From the NCBI GenBank assembly GCA_036365515.1, contig CM070873.1, positions 177,989,604 through 178,053,603 of the forward strand: DNA of 64,000 nucleotides. The letters are read 5' to 3'. Position 1 is the stretch's first letter. Every line of letters begins with the position of its first letter. The notes under the pieces are model-generated. The model did not search any database. It saw nothing but the letters and a program-made list of their open reading frames with translations, and was not told where the DNA came from. Source of the DNA: Torymus aiolomorphi (taxonomy: Eukaryota > Arthropoda > Insecta > Hymenoptera > Torymidae). The translations under genes were made by a program, and so were the position numbers. Below, piece by piece: positions 12,958-23,524 of this stretch.

Positions 12958-13917
12958 AGATAACTCGGGGTAATTCGGCCATTACGCTAATTCGGTAATT
13001 TTTTTATTTCGCTATCTTTACTTATTCAGAAGCTTAAATAAGCAATGAAGCCAGGTTTTGAATATGAAAAATTTACCTTATAAATCGTTTTTACTTGTTT
13101 GAGGACGATCACTACATTTTTGTGTAAGATTTATTATCAAATTTCAGCGAATCAGGCGTTTTATAAAGTCAAAAAAGCAAGTATTTCGTTTATAGTCGAA
13201 ATATAAGCTATAAACCCCAATTAAATGTAATACGGGCAGAAAGGTGAGGTTTTTTCCTTGAAATTAGTATGGAAGTAATATTCAAAATAATTTTTTTTTA
13301 TAATTTATAGAGGCAAAATATTTTTGTGTCTATAATTCACTTAATTCTGCCAAACTGTAAAGAAGATGTGACCCAATAAATACGAGATAGTTTCAAATTC
13401 GAATTACTTTCACCAAGTTATTTATGAGTCTATTTTCTGAGAAGAAACTTTAAAAATATGATGTGCAATAATCAATTTCATTGGTCAATATGCAGTTTTT
13501 ATTTAATTTACGTCAAACTTCCGTATAGAATTCCAAAATCATTTACAGAATGCATGATAATGTAAAAAAAAAATTATTTCCTTCATACTTAGTATTATTC
13601 ATAGCATTTAATTAATAAATGGTGTTTTTATAAATTTAAACAGGTAAATTTGATTAATTTTTAAAGTTTATGAGTTTTTTCTACTATTTTTTTAATATTG
13701 TCCGAATTGGGTAACATCTCAGCTAATTTAGCCAAAATGCACATTTTACTCTTTTGCACCCTACAAATCCAATATCACATTTGGGGTATTTATAATTTTT
13801 TTCTTGGTAGTATATTTAGTATACTTTAAAGTCTTTTTTACAATTTTGTCTCAACTCATTTACAGAAAGAGAAAGAAAATATTACACTCAAGGTGGCCGA
13901 ATCACCCCAAGTTACCT
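12958..13917. mobile_element. 960-bp inverted-repeat element with TA duplication
   Basis: The left end starts AGATAACTCGGGGTAATTCG and the right end is its reverse complement with three mismatches over about 23 bp (GGCCGAATCACCCCAAGTTA..). TA lies immediately outside both ends (12956-12957 and 13918-13919), as expected for the Tc1/mariner/pogo superfamily. The interior is AT-rich and has no long open frame, so this is a non-autonomous copy. Confidence 0.65.
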
Positions 13918-14653
13918 TACATATAAATCCGGGAAAGTTACAATAAATTTACAGAAAGTGAAACATGAATTTGAAAAGCCATATATCAGCCATATATTGC
14001 ACTATATATACATTTAACGATTTATTTATGTACGCGTTTTACTTTCACTATTTTCTTTCACTTATTTTACATATATGTTACATAGCTGCATATAATATGT
14101 TTGTCACATATAGTATTATATATACTTTGTTTTATATAATTATTATCTAATAAAATTGTATCCAACTAAAGTATTATAATATTTCATAATGTAATATTAT
14201 GTGTAACCTGATGAGGGTCTTAATAATTTTAGAAAAAATTTAAAGAACAGATGAAAATGCCATATATCAGCCATATATTGTATTATATATTGCAATCATG
14301 CATGCACAATATATAATTTATATATAACCATATAGCATTGTACATTGAATATAACCACGTATATATATGCTAATATATGTCAATATACAGTTATATATAG
14401 CCATATATGATCAGACATTACCTGACCATATATACTTATATACATATATATGAGCGCATATTATCATACATAATTGCGCGACTGTCAATTCAAAAATTTA
14501 CATATATTGTTATGTCTTATCATATATGACTGTATGTCAATGTATGTCAACATATAACTATATACTACTATATATGATGGTATATACTTATAAAAGGTCA
14601 AATTCAATGTACCCGTGTTACATTGACCTGACATCAGCATGTATTATCATATT

Positions 14654-14734
14654 TACACACACACACACACACACACGCACACACACACACGCACACACAC
14701 ACATACACAAACACACGCGCACACATATATATAT
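14654..14734. repeat. (AC)n microsatellite
   Basis: An AC run with GC and AT interruptions next to the right arm of the 12185-14656 inverted repeat. Confidence 0.95.
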
Positions 14735-14747
14735 TGTATAAATATCA

Positions 14748-14897
14748 TTGTGAAACAGGACTTATGTTGACATCGCGGGTTATTGTTTATGTACAATTAA
14801 CATGCAAAAAATTATGCAGACGTCCGCATAAGTACCCTAAAGTCAGCATAGGTCTCCCACCAGTTCAGAAATTGTCTGCATAAGTCCTGTTTCACAA
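14748..14897. mobile_element. 150-bp MITE-like hairpin
   Basis: TTGTGAAACAGGACTTATG at 14748-14766 is the exact reverse complement of 14879-14897, and pairing continues a few bases inward with mismatches. The middle contains a further GCATAAGT copy. No clear target duplication is seen. The size and ends fit a very short inverted-repeat element. Confidence 0.55.
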
Positions 14898-14899
14898 AG

Positions 14900-15009
<110 letters not shown>

Positions 15010-15299
15010 TTATAAGATCATATATGTGATTGAGTTAATTATATATATTATATATTTGTATAAAAATAAGCAAAATATAGCTTTATAGTTTTCGTGATTC
15101 TTAAATGTGAGAATAAGTTCAGTCTTCGAGTTAAATCGAATTCATGATACATGCATGGAAATGCATTAACAACATATTTATAAACAAATCTAGACATATC
15201 AGGGGAAAGGGTGACTCAAAGATAACTAAAAGACGATGCAAAACATTCTGTCAAATATTTTTTTTATGCAAAATTGAGTGGAAGCGGAATTTTGACCAC

Positions 15300-15559
15300 T
15301 TTTTCTTGGTTTTGCCACACTGTGCGACGCCGTGGCCATTGTTGTTCCCCGCGCGTCCTGAGAGAGACGGATCTCATGAGTAACGTGCAAGAACCCTAGT
15401 GTCGGTGAGTGTACGTATCCCGCGCCTCCACTACTACAACCGCATGAGTCGCCGCACCGCCACCAGTAGAGAAGAAAGAGAGAGCGAGCGCCAATCACGG
15501 GGACTAGAGGCGGAGAGCGGTCCGCCCGGTTCGCCTTGCCCGCGTTGCAGTGGTAGCAA
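15300..15559. other. GC-rich island of unknown role
   Basis: GC content rises sharply compared with the AT-rich flanks. A CGGTGAGTGT word near 15400 resembles a splice donor, but no supported open frame accompanies it. The island is cut on its right by the 3' tail of a non-LTR retrotransposon. It could be a 5' exon or promoter of a host gene. Confidence 0.3.
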
Positions 15560-15956
15560 GAGAGATAGATAGATAGTTAGATATTAGTTTATTTACCAAT
15601 TGGCAAAAATAAAATACAAAGAAATACAAAAATAGTTATCAGTTGTAGTATACAAATCACATAAATCATCATAATGCTATTAATAACGGAATAAAAACAT
15701 ATCAAATATAACGTATCAAAAATCATTATAAAACACATTAAAAGTCCAAAAGAAAGGATTCGCATGGCAACATTAAAATAAGATAAAAAAAGAATAGCTT
15801 TAGATTAAAATTTAAAGTACAATGAAGTTTGTGTAAAATTAGAATAAATTAGAAGTGAGAAATAATCACAGCGTCAAGAAAATATCACAAAGTTGCTTAA
15901 AATTAGTACAAAAGTCGCTTTTGTTATGACAGAATTTATTTAACTTATCACAGAAA

Positions 15957-18781
15957 TTATCTTTGGTAGGTTCTACTATATCTAAGTACATCCCGGCGAT
16001 CCATTGCCTCTACAAAAGAGAGCGAGGGATCAATGTCGAGTAAATGTTTTCGCACCGCCCTCTTGAATGCGGCTAAATATGGTAAGTGGCGCAGGGTGGT
16101 AGGACGAGAGTTCCAAAACCGATCATATTTAATCTGAAATGCACGGGAACCGATTTCCGAGGACACACGCGGAATCTTTAGTTCTGACGGCGACCCCCCG
16201 CTGGTAGACCTGCGCTTATGTTTCGTGAAAAATGCTGCTAGATATTCAGGCTCTCGCATCCGGGTAATTTTATATTAAAATAGCAGCGAAGTAGATCCTG
16301 CGAAGTCTGTACGAAGCCAGCCCAAGCGTTGCCTGTTATAATTTATTATATAAGTTATAACTGTTATAAGTTATTGCCTGTTAAGGGGGTTATATGTTGG
16401 TCCCTCCTAACATCAAAAATATATCGCACACATGAATTGCTCAGTCGTTGCAGCCGCATACGTTGTTCGTCAGTTGCGTCTAGACACACTACGGAGCAAT
16501 AATCCAGGTGAGGTTGGACTAGAGTTTCGACCAATCTTCGGCGGAGAGTCTCGATGGTATATACCCTAATAAACTGCAGGTTGTATAGGGCCTTATTTAC
16601 TTTTTTTATAACTTGATTTACATGCGGTTTCCATATTAGTTTACAATCTAGTGTAACATCGAGACTCACAACCTCGGCACTGAAAAGGATGAGCTCACCT
16701 CCCTGCATCTCAATACCTGGCAGATTCATTGCTATTAAGTCACTAACTTTCTTTTTCGATCCAAAAAATATTGCCCTTGTTTTTCCAGTATTGAGACGCA
16801 GTGCAGAGCGCTCCGCCCAGCCAGATACCAGTCGTGTCGCTTTAGACAGTCTAGCAATGCCTTCATGTATATTGCCCATAGTGGAGTGTGTGTAGATTTG
16901 AAGATCATCTGCATAGAAAATGTGCTACATCGTACGTTCGTTAAGTGTGTCCTGTAAATCATTAACGTATAAGCTGAAGAGCGGTAGGCCAAGGACGCAG
17001 CCCTGCGAAACACACAAATTTCTTTTTAGCCAGTCCGAATTTCCATTATTCTTGAAAATAACAATCTGAGTGCGATCCTCTAAGTATGAATTAATTCACA
17101 GAAGTGCCGTCCTTGAAAATCCCAATTGTCTAAGCTTGCTCAGCAGTTTAGTTGGTGATATGATGTCAAACGCTTTGCTGAAATCGAAAAAGACTGGCAG
17201 AGTGACTTTCTTTCTCTCCATCGTCTTACATATGACATCTGTTATTTTAATTAAAGCAGTATGAGTACTGTGGTGACGATAAAAACCGGTCTGGAAGGGG
17301 TCAAGAATATTGTTCTTAATTAAGTACTCCGTGATTTGGGTATGGGCAATCTTTTCGAGCACCTTGAAGAGAAAGCACAGCAGCGCGATGGGGCGAAAAT
17401 CTGCTGCAGATGCCGGAGTAGCCGGCTTTTCAAGCACAATCAGCTGTGCTTGTTTCCATGTACCCGGAAACATGCCCTGAGCAAGAGAAGAATTAAAATT
17501 ACGTACAAAGAGGAAGAAATTATGTCCATTGCTTCTTTTAAATTTTCAAGAGGAGAGTCAGAGATCCCCGCAAAGTGAGCATTCAGCTCGCCATACGTAA
17601 AACCATGAAGTTCCTCCTGTTTCTGTTTAGGTAAGAGGCGGAGATTGCGCATTTCCTTCCAGATGTTTTTATTCTTGTCAAGAGCGTTCGCTGACTGTTT
17701 ATAATGGAAGGAGTTACGGTCCCGTTCAATGCGCTCATCGACATCTTTACAGAGTCGAAGGAACTCCCGAAAAAGCGCAGCACCCCCCGTGCGTTTGTAA
17801 CGCCTGTGTGTAGCATTGCGATTATAGATGAGTTGCCTCAACTCCAACCAAATATACGGTGTATGATTTCTACGCGAACTAACATTTTTCAACGGTGCTA
17901 ATTTATCTATTGCAAGATTAAGATTACTATTAAAATTCCATAAAGCGCCTTCCAAATCGGTTTCGATTGAGTCCATGGCTACCCAGTTGCAGCCTGAAAG
18001 TAGTTCGTTAAACGTTCTCGAGCAGACATTCTGGTATTTTCTGTAAGAGAAAGAATCTCTTACAGATTCTGGTGAGAAGATGTCCACTGCTGTAACATCA
18101 ATAATCGTATGACTGCCGAAACTGAGTAACCACTCGTTCTTTTAGTCAAGTACGGTATCGATTTCGTCTGTTAAAATTATGTCAATTCATGTGTGTGACG
18201 TTGGTTTGTGGTGTATTGGGCCGTGTTGTATAATTTGGAGTGACAGTTCTTTTGCCAGGCTCCTGATGGTACTCGCATCCACGTCCTTCTTAGATAGCAG
18301 ATCTGCATTTAAATCCCTCAAGATGATTTTATGACTGTACTCACTGCAGAGTTTCCGCAGGACATTCAACAGCCCGGGATATTTTTGCATTGCCATCTTG
18401 GGGGGTCTGTAGATTATACTGACTTAAATGGGGGAGAGTCACCTTGCTATACAGTACAAATATGTACTCGGTGATGGGAGGCCTACCCAAGCCTGCCGTG
18501 TTCGGACACGCCACCTTTTTTACTTTAAAGCCGTTGCGCACGTACAGAGCTAATCCCCCGCCATTTATGTTGCGGTCTAGTCTCAGAACCGAAAAGCCAT
18601 CAAGGCTGTCCAAACTGTCATCCACAACAGGGCCCAACCACGACTCAGCAATCGCAAATAGATGACAGGATGGATCGTCCGCGATAAACCGGCGGAATTT
18701 CCCGATGTGAGTCCTAATTGAGTTCATATTAAGGAAACCCGCTTTGCAAAAACCCCTGCTCCTTCTCCCATCGACGGCCAC
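15957..18781 (-). pseudogene. Non-LTR ORF2 (endonuclease plus reverse transcriptase), broken
   Basis: This polyprotein would nick target DNA with an apurinic-type endonuclease and copy its RNA at the nick. The endonuclease N-terminus lies at 18781-18341 (FLNMNSIRTHI, FAIAESWL, INGGGLALYVR) and continues in another frame at 18396-18187, where the expected GDLNADL box reads RDLNADL. A linker follows at 18087-17440. The reverse transcriptase starts near 17473 (FRPIALL, FFDFSKAFD) and the catalytic YADD is at 16915-16904. The C-terminal region ends near 15957 with a DRFWNSRP-like block. Several frameshifts and stops separate the pieces, so it cannot make protein. Confidence 0.88.
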
Positions 18782-18790
18782 CGAGTCCAG

Positions 18791-18874
18791 TCACGATGTT
18801 GTCAACAAACTGCCAGCCTGGGATGTCTCCGATTGTGAGGTTTTTGAATTACTAGTTTTCTTTTTAATAATATT
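18791..18874 (-). pseudogene. C-terminal tail of non-LTR ORF1
   Basis: A minus-strand open frame of about 27 codons, rich in Lys, Ser and Thr, ends in TGA at 18793-18791. That is 10 bases upstream of the ORF2 open frame. The plus-strand copy at 51870-51971 has the same kind of Lys/Ser/Thr tail followed by ORF2, which supports the call. The rest of ORF1 is absent. Confidence 0.55.
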
Positions 18875-18930
18875 TTTTTCACTACTCTGCTGAAGCTTAC
18901 TTCAACAGAGTAGTGAAGCTTACTTCAACA

Positions 18931-18942
18931 GAGAGAGAGAGA

Positions 18943-19004
<62 letters not shown>

Positions 19005-19075
19005 AGGAGGGCGAGGGAGAGAGGGAGAGAGAGAGGGGGCAAGAGGGAGAGGGAGAGAGTGAGGGGAGAGAGGGA
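18931..19075. repeat. (GA)n microsatellite
   Basis: A purine run of GAGA with GGGA variants. Just before it, GAAGCTTACTTCAACAGAG is duplicated in tandem (about 18892-18935). Open frames here are Arg-Glu or Ser-Leu artefacts. Confidence 0.95.
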
Positions 19076-19163
19076 CCGAGCACGCGTCATGGCTGGCCAG
19101 CCGCGCGTAAGTCACCTTACGTTGTAATCACGTGATTGTTGTGCGTGAGCGAGGGAGCGGCCT

Positions 19164-19420
19164 TGTTAGAATATAAGGTACATTTATGTCGACGTATGAG
19201 AGAGAATGAATACGTAGCGCCATCTCGCGTATAGCGAGGCGCAAGCTAGCGAGAGCGAGCGGCCGAAGCGGGAGCTCACTCGTCCGCCGTCCTCCGCGTG
19301 TAGCGGTTGTAAAGAGTGAGAGCTGTACTGGAGATTGGATCTTCTCAATAAAGATTGTTACTGTTCACGTTAGCCGGTGTGGTCATTTGAAAGACCCTGT
19401 GTGTCCCTCCATTCCTAACA
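19164..19420 (+). mobile_element. Solo LTR, BEL/Pao- or copia-like
   Basis: The 257-bp unit begins TGTTAG and ends CTAACA. It is flanked on both sides by the 5-bp direct repeat GGCCT (19159-19163 and 19421-19425), which is a textbook LTR footprint. A poly(A) signal AATAAA lies at 19347-19352, which sets the orientation as plus. No internal region or second LTR is present, so the element was lost by LTR-LTR recombination. Five-base duplications and the TGTTAG terminus favour BEL/Pao or copia, but the family is not certain. Confidence 0.85.
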
Positions 19421-19752
19421 GGCCTCGCCTCTGCACCAGCCGTCGCTTGCGTAACGGCCGCGCACGAAACCCTGACCTCACGCGGAGGTTTCGGTCGGCG
19501 GCACCGGCCGCCAGTTTCGCAAGGTCGCGGCCTGCGCGTACTTGTTGTTAGTTTTGTTTGGGTTTCGCGCCCATTAGCGCGACTAACATTTCGTGAATTA
19601 ACCTTTAATCTTATCAGTTACTTGTCGAGTCACGCATTATTATTTAGCATTGCCTAACCTATGCATGATTCCCGAATACCGCCCACTACCCATTTACAGC
19701 AGCTGCAACTAGCCGCAGGCTTCGCATCCGAGAGGATTATCGCTAACGGGTC
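19421..19752. other. GC-rich unique sequence
   Basis: About 330 bases of GC- and CpG-rich sequence lie between the solo LTR and the long DNA transposon, matching the island left of the LTR. It may be part of an old promoter or CpG-rich host segment. No open frame is supported. Confidence 0.3.
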
Positions 19753-21293
19753 TAACAAGGAAGGTACCCCAACCCGAACTCTCGGATTTCAATAATTTTT
19801 AGATATGTTTTAGTACGTTAAAAAGTGACACGTATTTTTTTTATCTGCTAATTCGTCGATTTAAGAGGTGAAAATCACCCTTAAAATGTACCCCCAAAAA
19901 CAGTTTTTTTTTATATCTCCGGAACGAATTGGAATTTTTCGATGAATCAAACGCCAGATTATTTGTTATAAAAAGACGCTTATGTGGACGTAAATTTTAT
20001 GCTAAGGGGTTGCAACCCTTATTTTTTATATGGGTGAATGTGACTTCTTAACGTTTATTTTGGCATAGAAATTATTAAAGTTTCTGAAAATGATTAAAAG
20101 TTGTACTATTATCAAGTAAATTAAAAACCAAACCCACGTGTTGTTGAATTTTTGAAGAAATTCATTGCAAGGAGTGACTTATCCCCAAAAAACAGTTATT
20201 TTTTTTATAGCTCCGGAATGAATTGCAATTTCGGAATGAATCAAACGCCAGTTCATTTGTCATAAAAATACGTTTATATGGGTATGAACATAATGCTAAG
20301 GGGTTGCAACCCATATCTTTTATAAGGGTGAATGTGATTTTTTAACGTTTATTTTGGCATAGAAATTAGTAAATTTTCTGAAATTAATTAAAAGTTGTAC
20401 TGTTATCAAGTAAATTAAAAACTAAATTCACTTGTTTTTGAATTTTTGAAGAAATTCATTGCAAGGGGTGCCTTACCCCCAAAAACCGTTTTTTCAATAT
20501 CTCGGGAACGAATTGGAATGTTTTAATGAAACAAATGTCAGTTTATTTCTTATTAAAAGACGCTCACGTCGACGCTACTTTAATTCTAAGGGGTTGCAAT
20601 TCCTATTTTGATAGGGGTTATTGTGACTTCATAAAAGATTTTTTATCATACAGAAATTGCTAACATATCCCAACCAGAACTCTCCGATTTCAATAATTTT
20701 TGGATATGCTGTAGTACATTAAAAATAAGTAACACGTATTTTTTTATCTGCTAATAAGCACATTTATAGGGTGAAAAATTATTTTAAATGCAAGATAAAT
20801 TGAAAGCTGTTTTTTATTGAAAAATGAGGCTATTTAATGTAGTTTTAACAGTAGGGCTGCAACCCCTACCTTTATTTAAAAAATCTACGTTTTGAAACAT
20901 ATTTATATTACAAGAATTGCTGTAGTTTAAAAATATTAAGAAAGTTTTAATTCCTGTTATTCTTTTGTAACATTTTCTTATTTTCATACAATCTTATCAA
21001 TCATGAAAGTGGAAAATCATCTAAAAATAGATGCAAGCATATTTTTGGTTAGATACAAAAATGAAGTGATCAATACGTTTCATTGTCTGTATTTTCTTGT
21101 ATGAAATTTCTACAATAATGGTAATCTTCATAGAAGTGTTTAAAACATAAAGATTTCTTGCACCAACTACAGCGTACAACGGCAACATTTTTACATCCTT
21201 CTACTTCGCAATGAATATTGCAGGAATCTCCAAAACTATAATCAACTGGATTTTCAAATATCTCTCGTTTTTCATCTATATAGCCACTCTTAA

Positions 21294-23524
21294 CCCATTA
21301 ACGTGCAAATGCACACATTTTCAAGTACAGAATTCTATTGGAAAAACAAAGTCATTTTTATCCAAAATCCTATATAGGGGGTTTTCGAGGGTGCTCTTTC
21401 AGAATCTGCAACTTATTTTGTAAAAAAAAGTCAGTAAGTGTATTATTTTTGAGTTTTTTTTTAAAAAAGTCAAAAAATTTAATAAAATTTTTTTTTCAAA
21501 TCAATTTCTGTTACTGTTTCTGTTTTTGGATAATCATATTACCGCCAGAAGTCGCGGTCTGAATGTCTGGCGTTTCCAAAACACTGGTTGTGAATCTTTT
21601 TCCCCCTTTAGCTTTTCCAAAATGGCGGATTTTGTGAAATAGCGTAATGTTAAACTTCATGATTTTTTTCTCGAAATGTATGAACTTAAGGAAAAAATGT
21701 TATAGAACAAAAAATGCTTAGAATCACTCAAAAAATACGTATGAATTTTTTCAGAAGTTTTTGAACCAATTTTGAATTTTTTAATTTTTAACATTTTTAA
21801 AAAATCAAAAAATGTCTCAAAAACTTCTGAAAAAAAATCATGCGTGTTCTTTGAATGATTCTAAGCACTTTTTATTCTATAAAATTTTTTCGTAAAGTGT
21901 ATTTTTTTTCGAGAAAAAAAATTTTGAAATTATGCGTTACATAAAAACACAAAACGTTGAATGGATTGAAGACTGTATAATCATCACTCTGCCACTATAA
22001 ATATGTAGTAAAATATAGCGTTGCCCAGTTCTAACCATGGGGAGGTAGACGATGCACGAGAACCTTCTTCTTTTTTTTATATATTTTTTTTATTTTTTAT
22101 ATTTTTTATATTTTTTATATTTTATTCTATTCTTTTGAATGTATAGCGAGAAAACAGTTTTTACAAAAATGTAAACCACACACCTTGCAGAGCTTTCTAG
22201 TTCTCAGAGAACATGAGTTTGTTAGAACAGTTTCTTTGACTTGCGGATTGAACTGCATTACTGAATTTGGGCTTTACATGTTTTTCTTTTTCCAAATAGC
22301 TTTTAGCAATAGCCATACAAACATCTTTAGTACCTATTTTTTTGCTCTTACCTGCTGTTGCAACATTGTACAAGACAGTGGGTCACTTGGGTCATTTTTA
22401 TCAGAGGTATCCCAATAGCAATTACCAACGCCACTGTCTTGTACAATGTTGCAACAGCAGGTAAGAGCAAAAAAATAGGTACTAAAGATGATTGTATGGC
22501 TATTGCTAAATGCTATTTGGAAAAAAAAACATCTAATGACAAATTCAGTAATGCCGTTCAGTCCGCAAGTCAAAGAAACTGTTCTAACAAACAATGTTCT
22601 CTAAGAACTAGAAAGCTCTCCAAGGTGTATGGTTTAAATGTTTGTAAAAACTGTTTTCTCTCTATACATTCAAAAGAATAGAATAAAATATAAAAAATAT
22701 AAAAAATATAAAACATAAAAAAAATATATAAAAAAAAGAAGAAGGTTCTCTTGCATCGTCTACCTCCCCGGGGTGAGAACTGGGCAGCGCTATATTTTAC
22801 TACATATTTATAGTGGCAGAATGACAATTATACAGTCTTCAATCCATTCAACGTTTTGTGTGTTTATGAAACGCATAATTTCAAATTTTTGTTCTCGAAA
22901 AAAATACACTTTACGAAAAAATTTTATAGAATAAAAAGTGCTAAGAATCATTCAAAGAATACGTATGATTTTTTTCAGAAGTTTTTGAGACATTTTTTGA
23001 TTTTTCAAAAATGTTAAAAAGTAACAAATTCAAAATTGGTTCAAAAACTTCTGAAAAAATTCATACGTATTTTTTGAGTGATTCTAAGCATTTTTTTTCT
23101 ATAACATTTTTTCGTTAAGTTTATACATTTCGAGAAAAAAAATCATGAAGTTTAACATTACGCTGTTTCACAAAATCTGCCATTTTGGAAAAGATAAAAG
23201 GGGAACAAAGATTCACAACCAGTGTTTTGGAAACGCCAGACATTCGGACCGCGATTTCTGGCGGTAATATGATTGTCCAAAAACAGAAACAGTAACAAAA
23301 ATTGATTTGAAAAAAAAATTTTATTAAATTTTTTGACTTTTTTTTAAAGAAACTCAAAAATAACACACTTACTGACTTTTTTTTACAAAATAAGTTGCAG
23401 ATTCTGAAAGAGCACCCTCGAAAACCCCCTATATAGGATTTTGGATAAAAATTACTTTGTTTTTCCAATAGAATTCTGTACTTGAAAATGTGTGCACAAA
23501 AATGTGCATTTGCGCGTTAATGGG
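21294..23524. mobile_element. Palindromic piggyBac-type element with TTAA duplication
   Basis: TTAA lies directly outside both ends (21290-21293 and 23525-23528), and the termini read CCCATTAACG and its complement. This is the signature of the piggyBac superfamily. The left arm (21294-22381) and right arm (22431-23524) are inverted copies of each other over about 1.09 kb, separated by a 49-nt spacer, so the whole element is one giant hairpin. Each arm carries the same C-terminal transposase fragment pointing outward. No catalytic domain remains, so it would need a transposase in trans. Confidence 0.88.
22440..22681 (+). pseudogene. piggyBac transposase C-terminal fragment (right arm copy)
   Basis: An open frame of about 80 codons ends in TAG at 22679-22681 and finishes with a Cys/His cluster (NCSNKQC, then VCKNCFLSIH). 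This resembles the C-terminal cross-brace zinc finger of piggyBac transposases. The mirror copy lies on the minus strand of the left arm (about 22370-22140). The catalytic part is absent from both arms. The family assignment rests on the TTAA ends and the Cys pattern, so it is fairly good but not certain. Confidence 0.55.

Larger units (their letters stand above)
15560..18890 (-). mobile_element. CR1/Jockey-type non-LTR retrotransposon, decayed
   Basis: Read on the minus strand, the element begins with the Lys/Ser-rich end of ORF1. It continues through an endonuclease-reverse transcriptase ORF2 and ends near 15560 in a short untranslated region with an ATCT-repeat tail (TATCTATCTATC), as CR1-like elements do instead of poly(A). 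The second copy of this family at 51866-63340 has the same layout. The 5' part of ORF1 is missing, so this copy is truncated at the 5' end, next to a GA microsatellite. Confidence 0.85.

Noticed and set aside
14205..14235. CTGATGAGGG word as a second hammerhead core
   Set aside because: No GAAA with pairing stem II and no stem I or III could be placed around it.
18897..19135. Open frames of Ser-Leu or Arg-Glu repeats
   Set aside because: Artefacts of the GA microsatellite.
22185..22418. Plus-strand frame rich in Phe and Cys, looking like a membrane protein
   Set aside because: It is the antisense of the piggyBac C-terminal fragment in the left palindrome arm.
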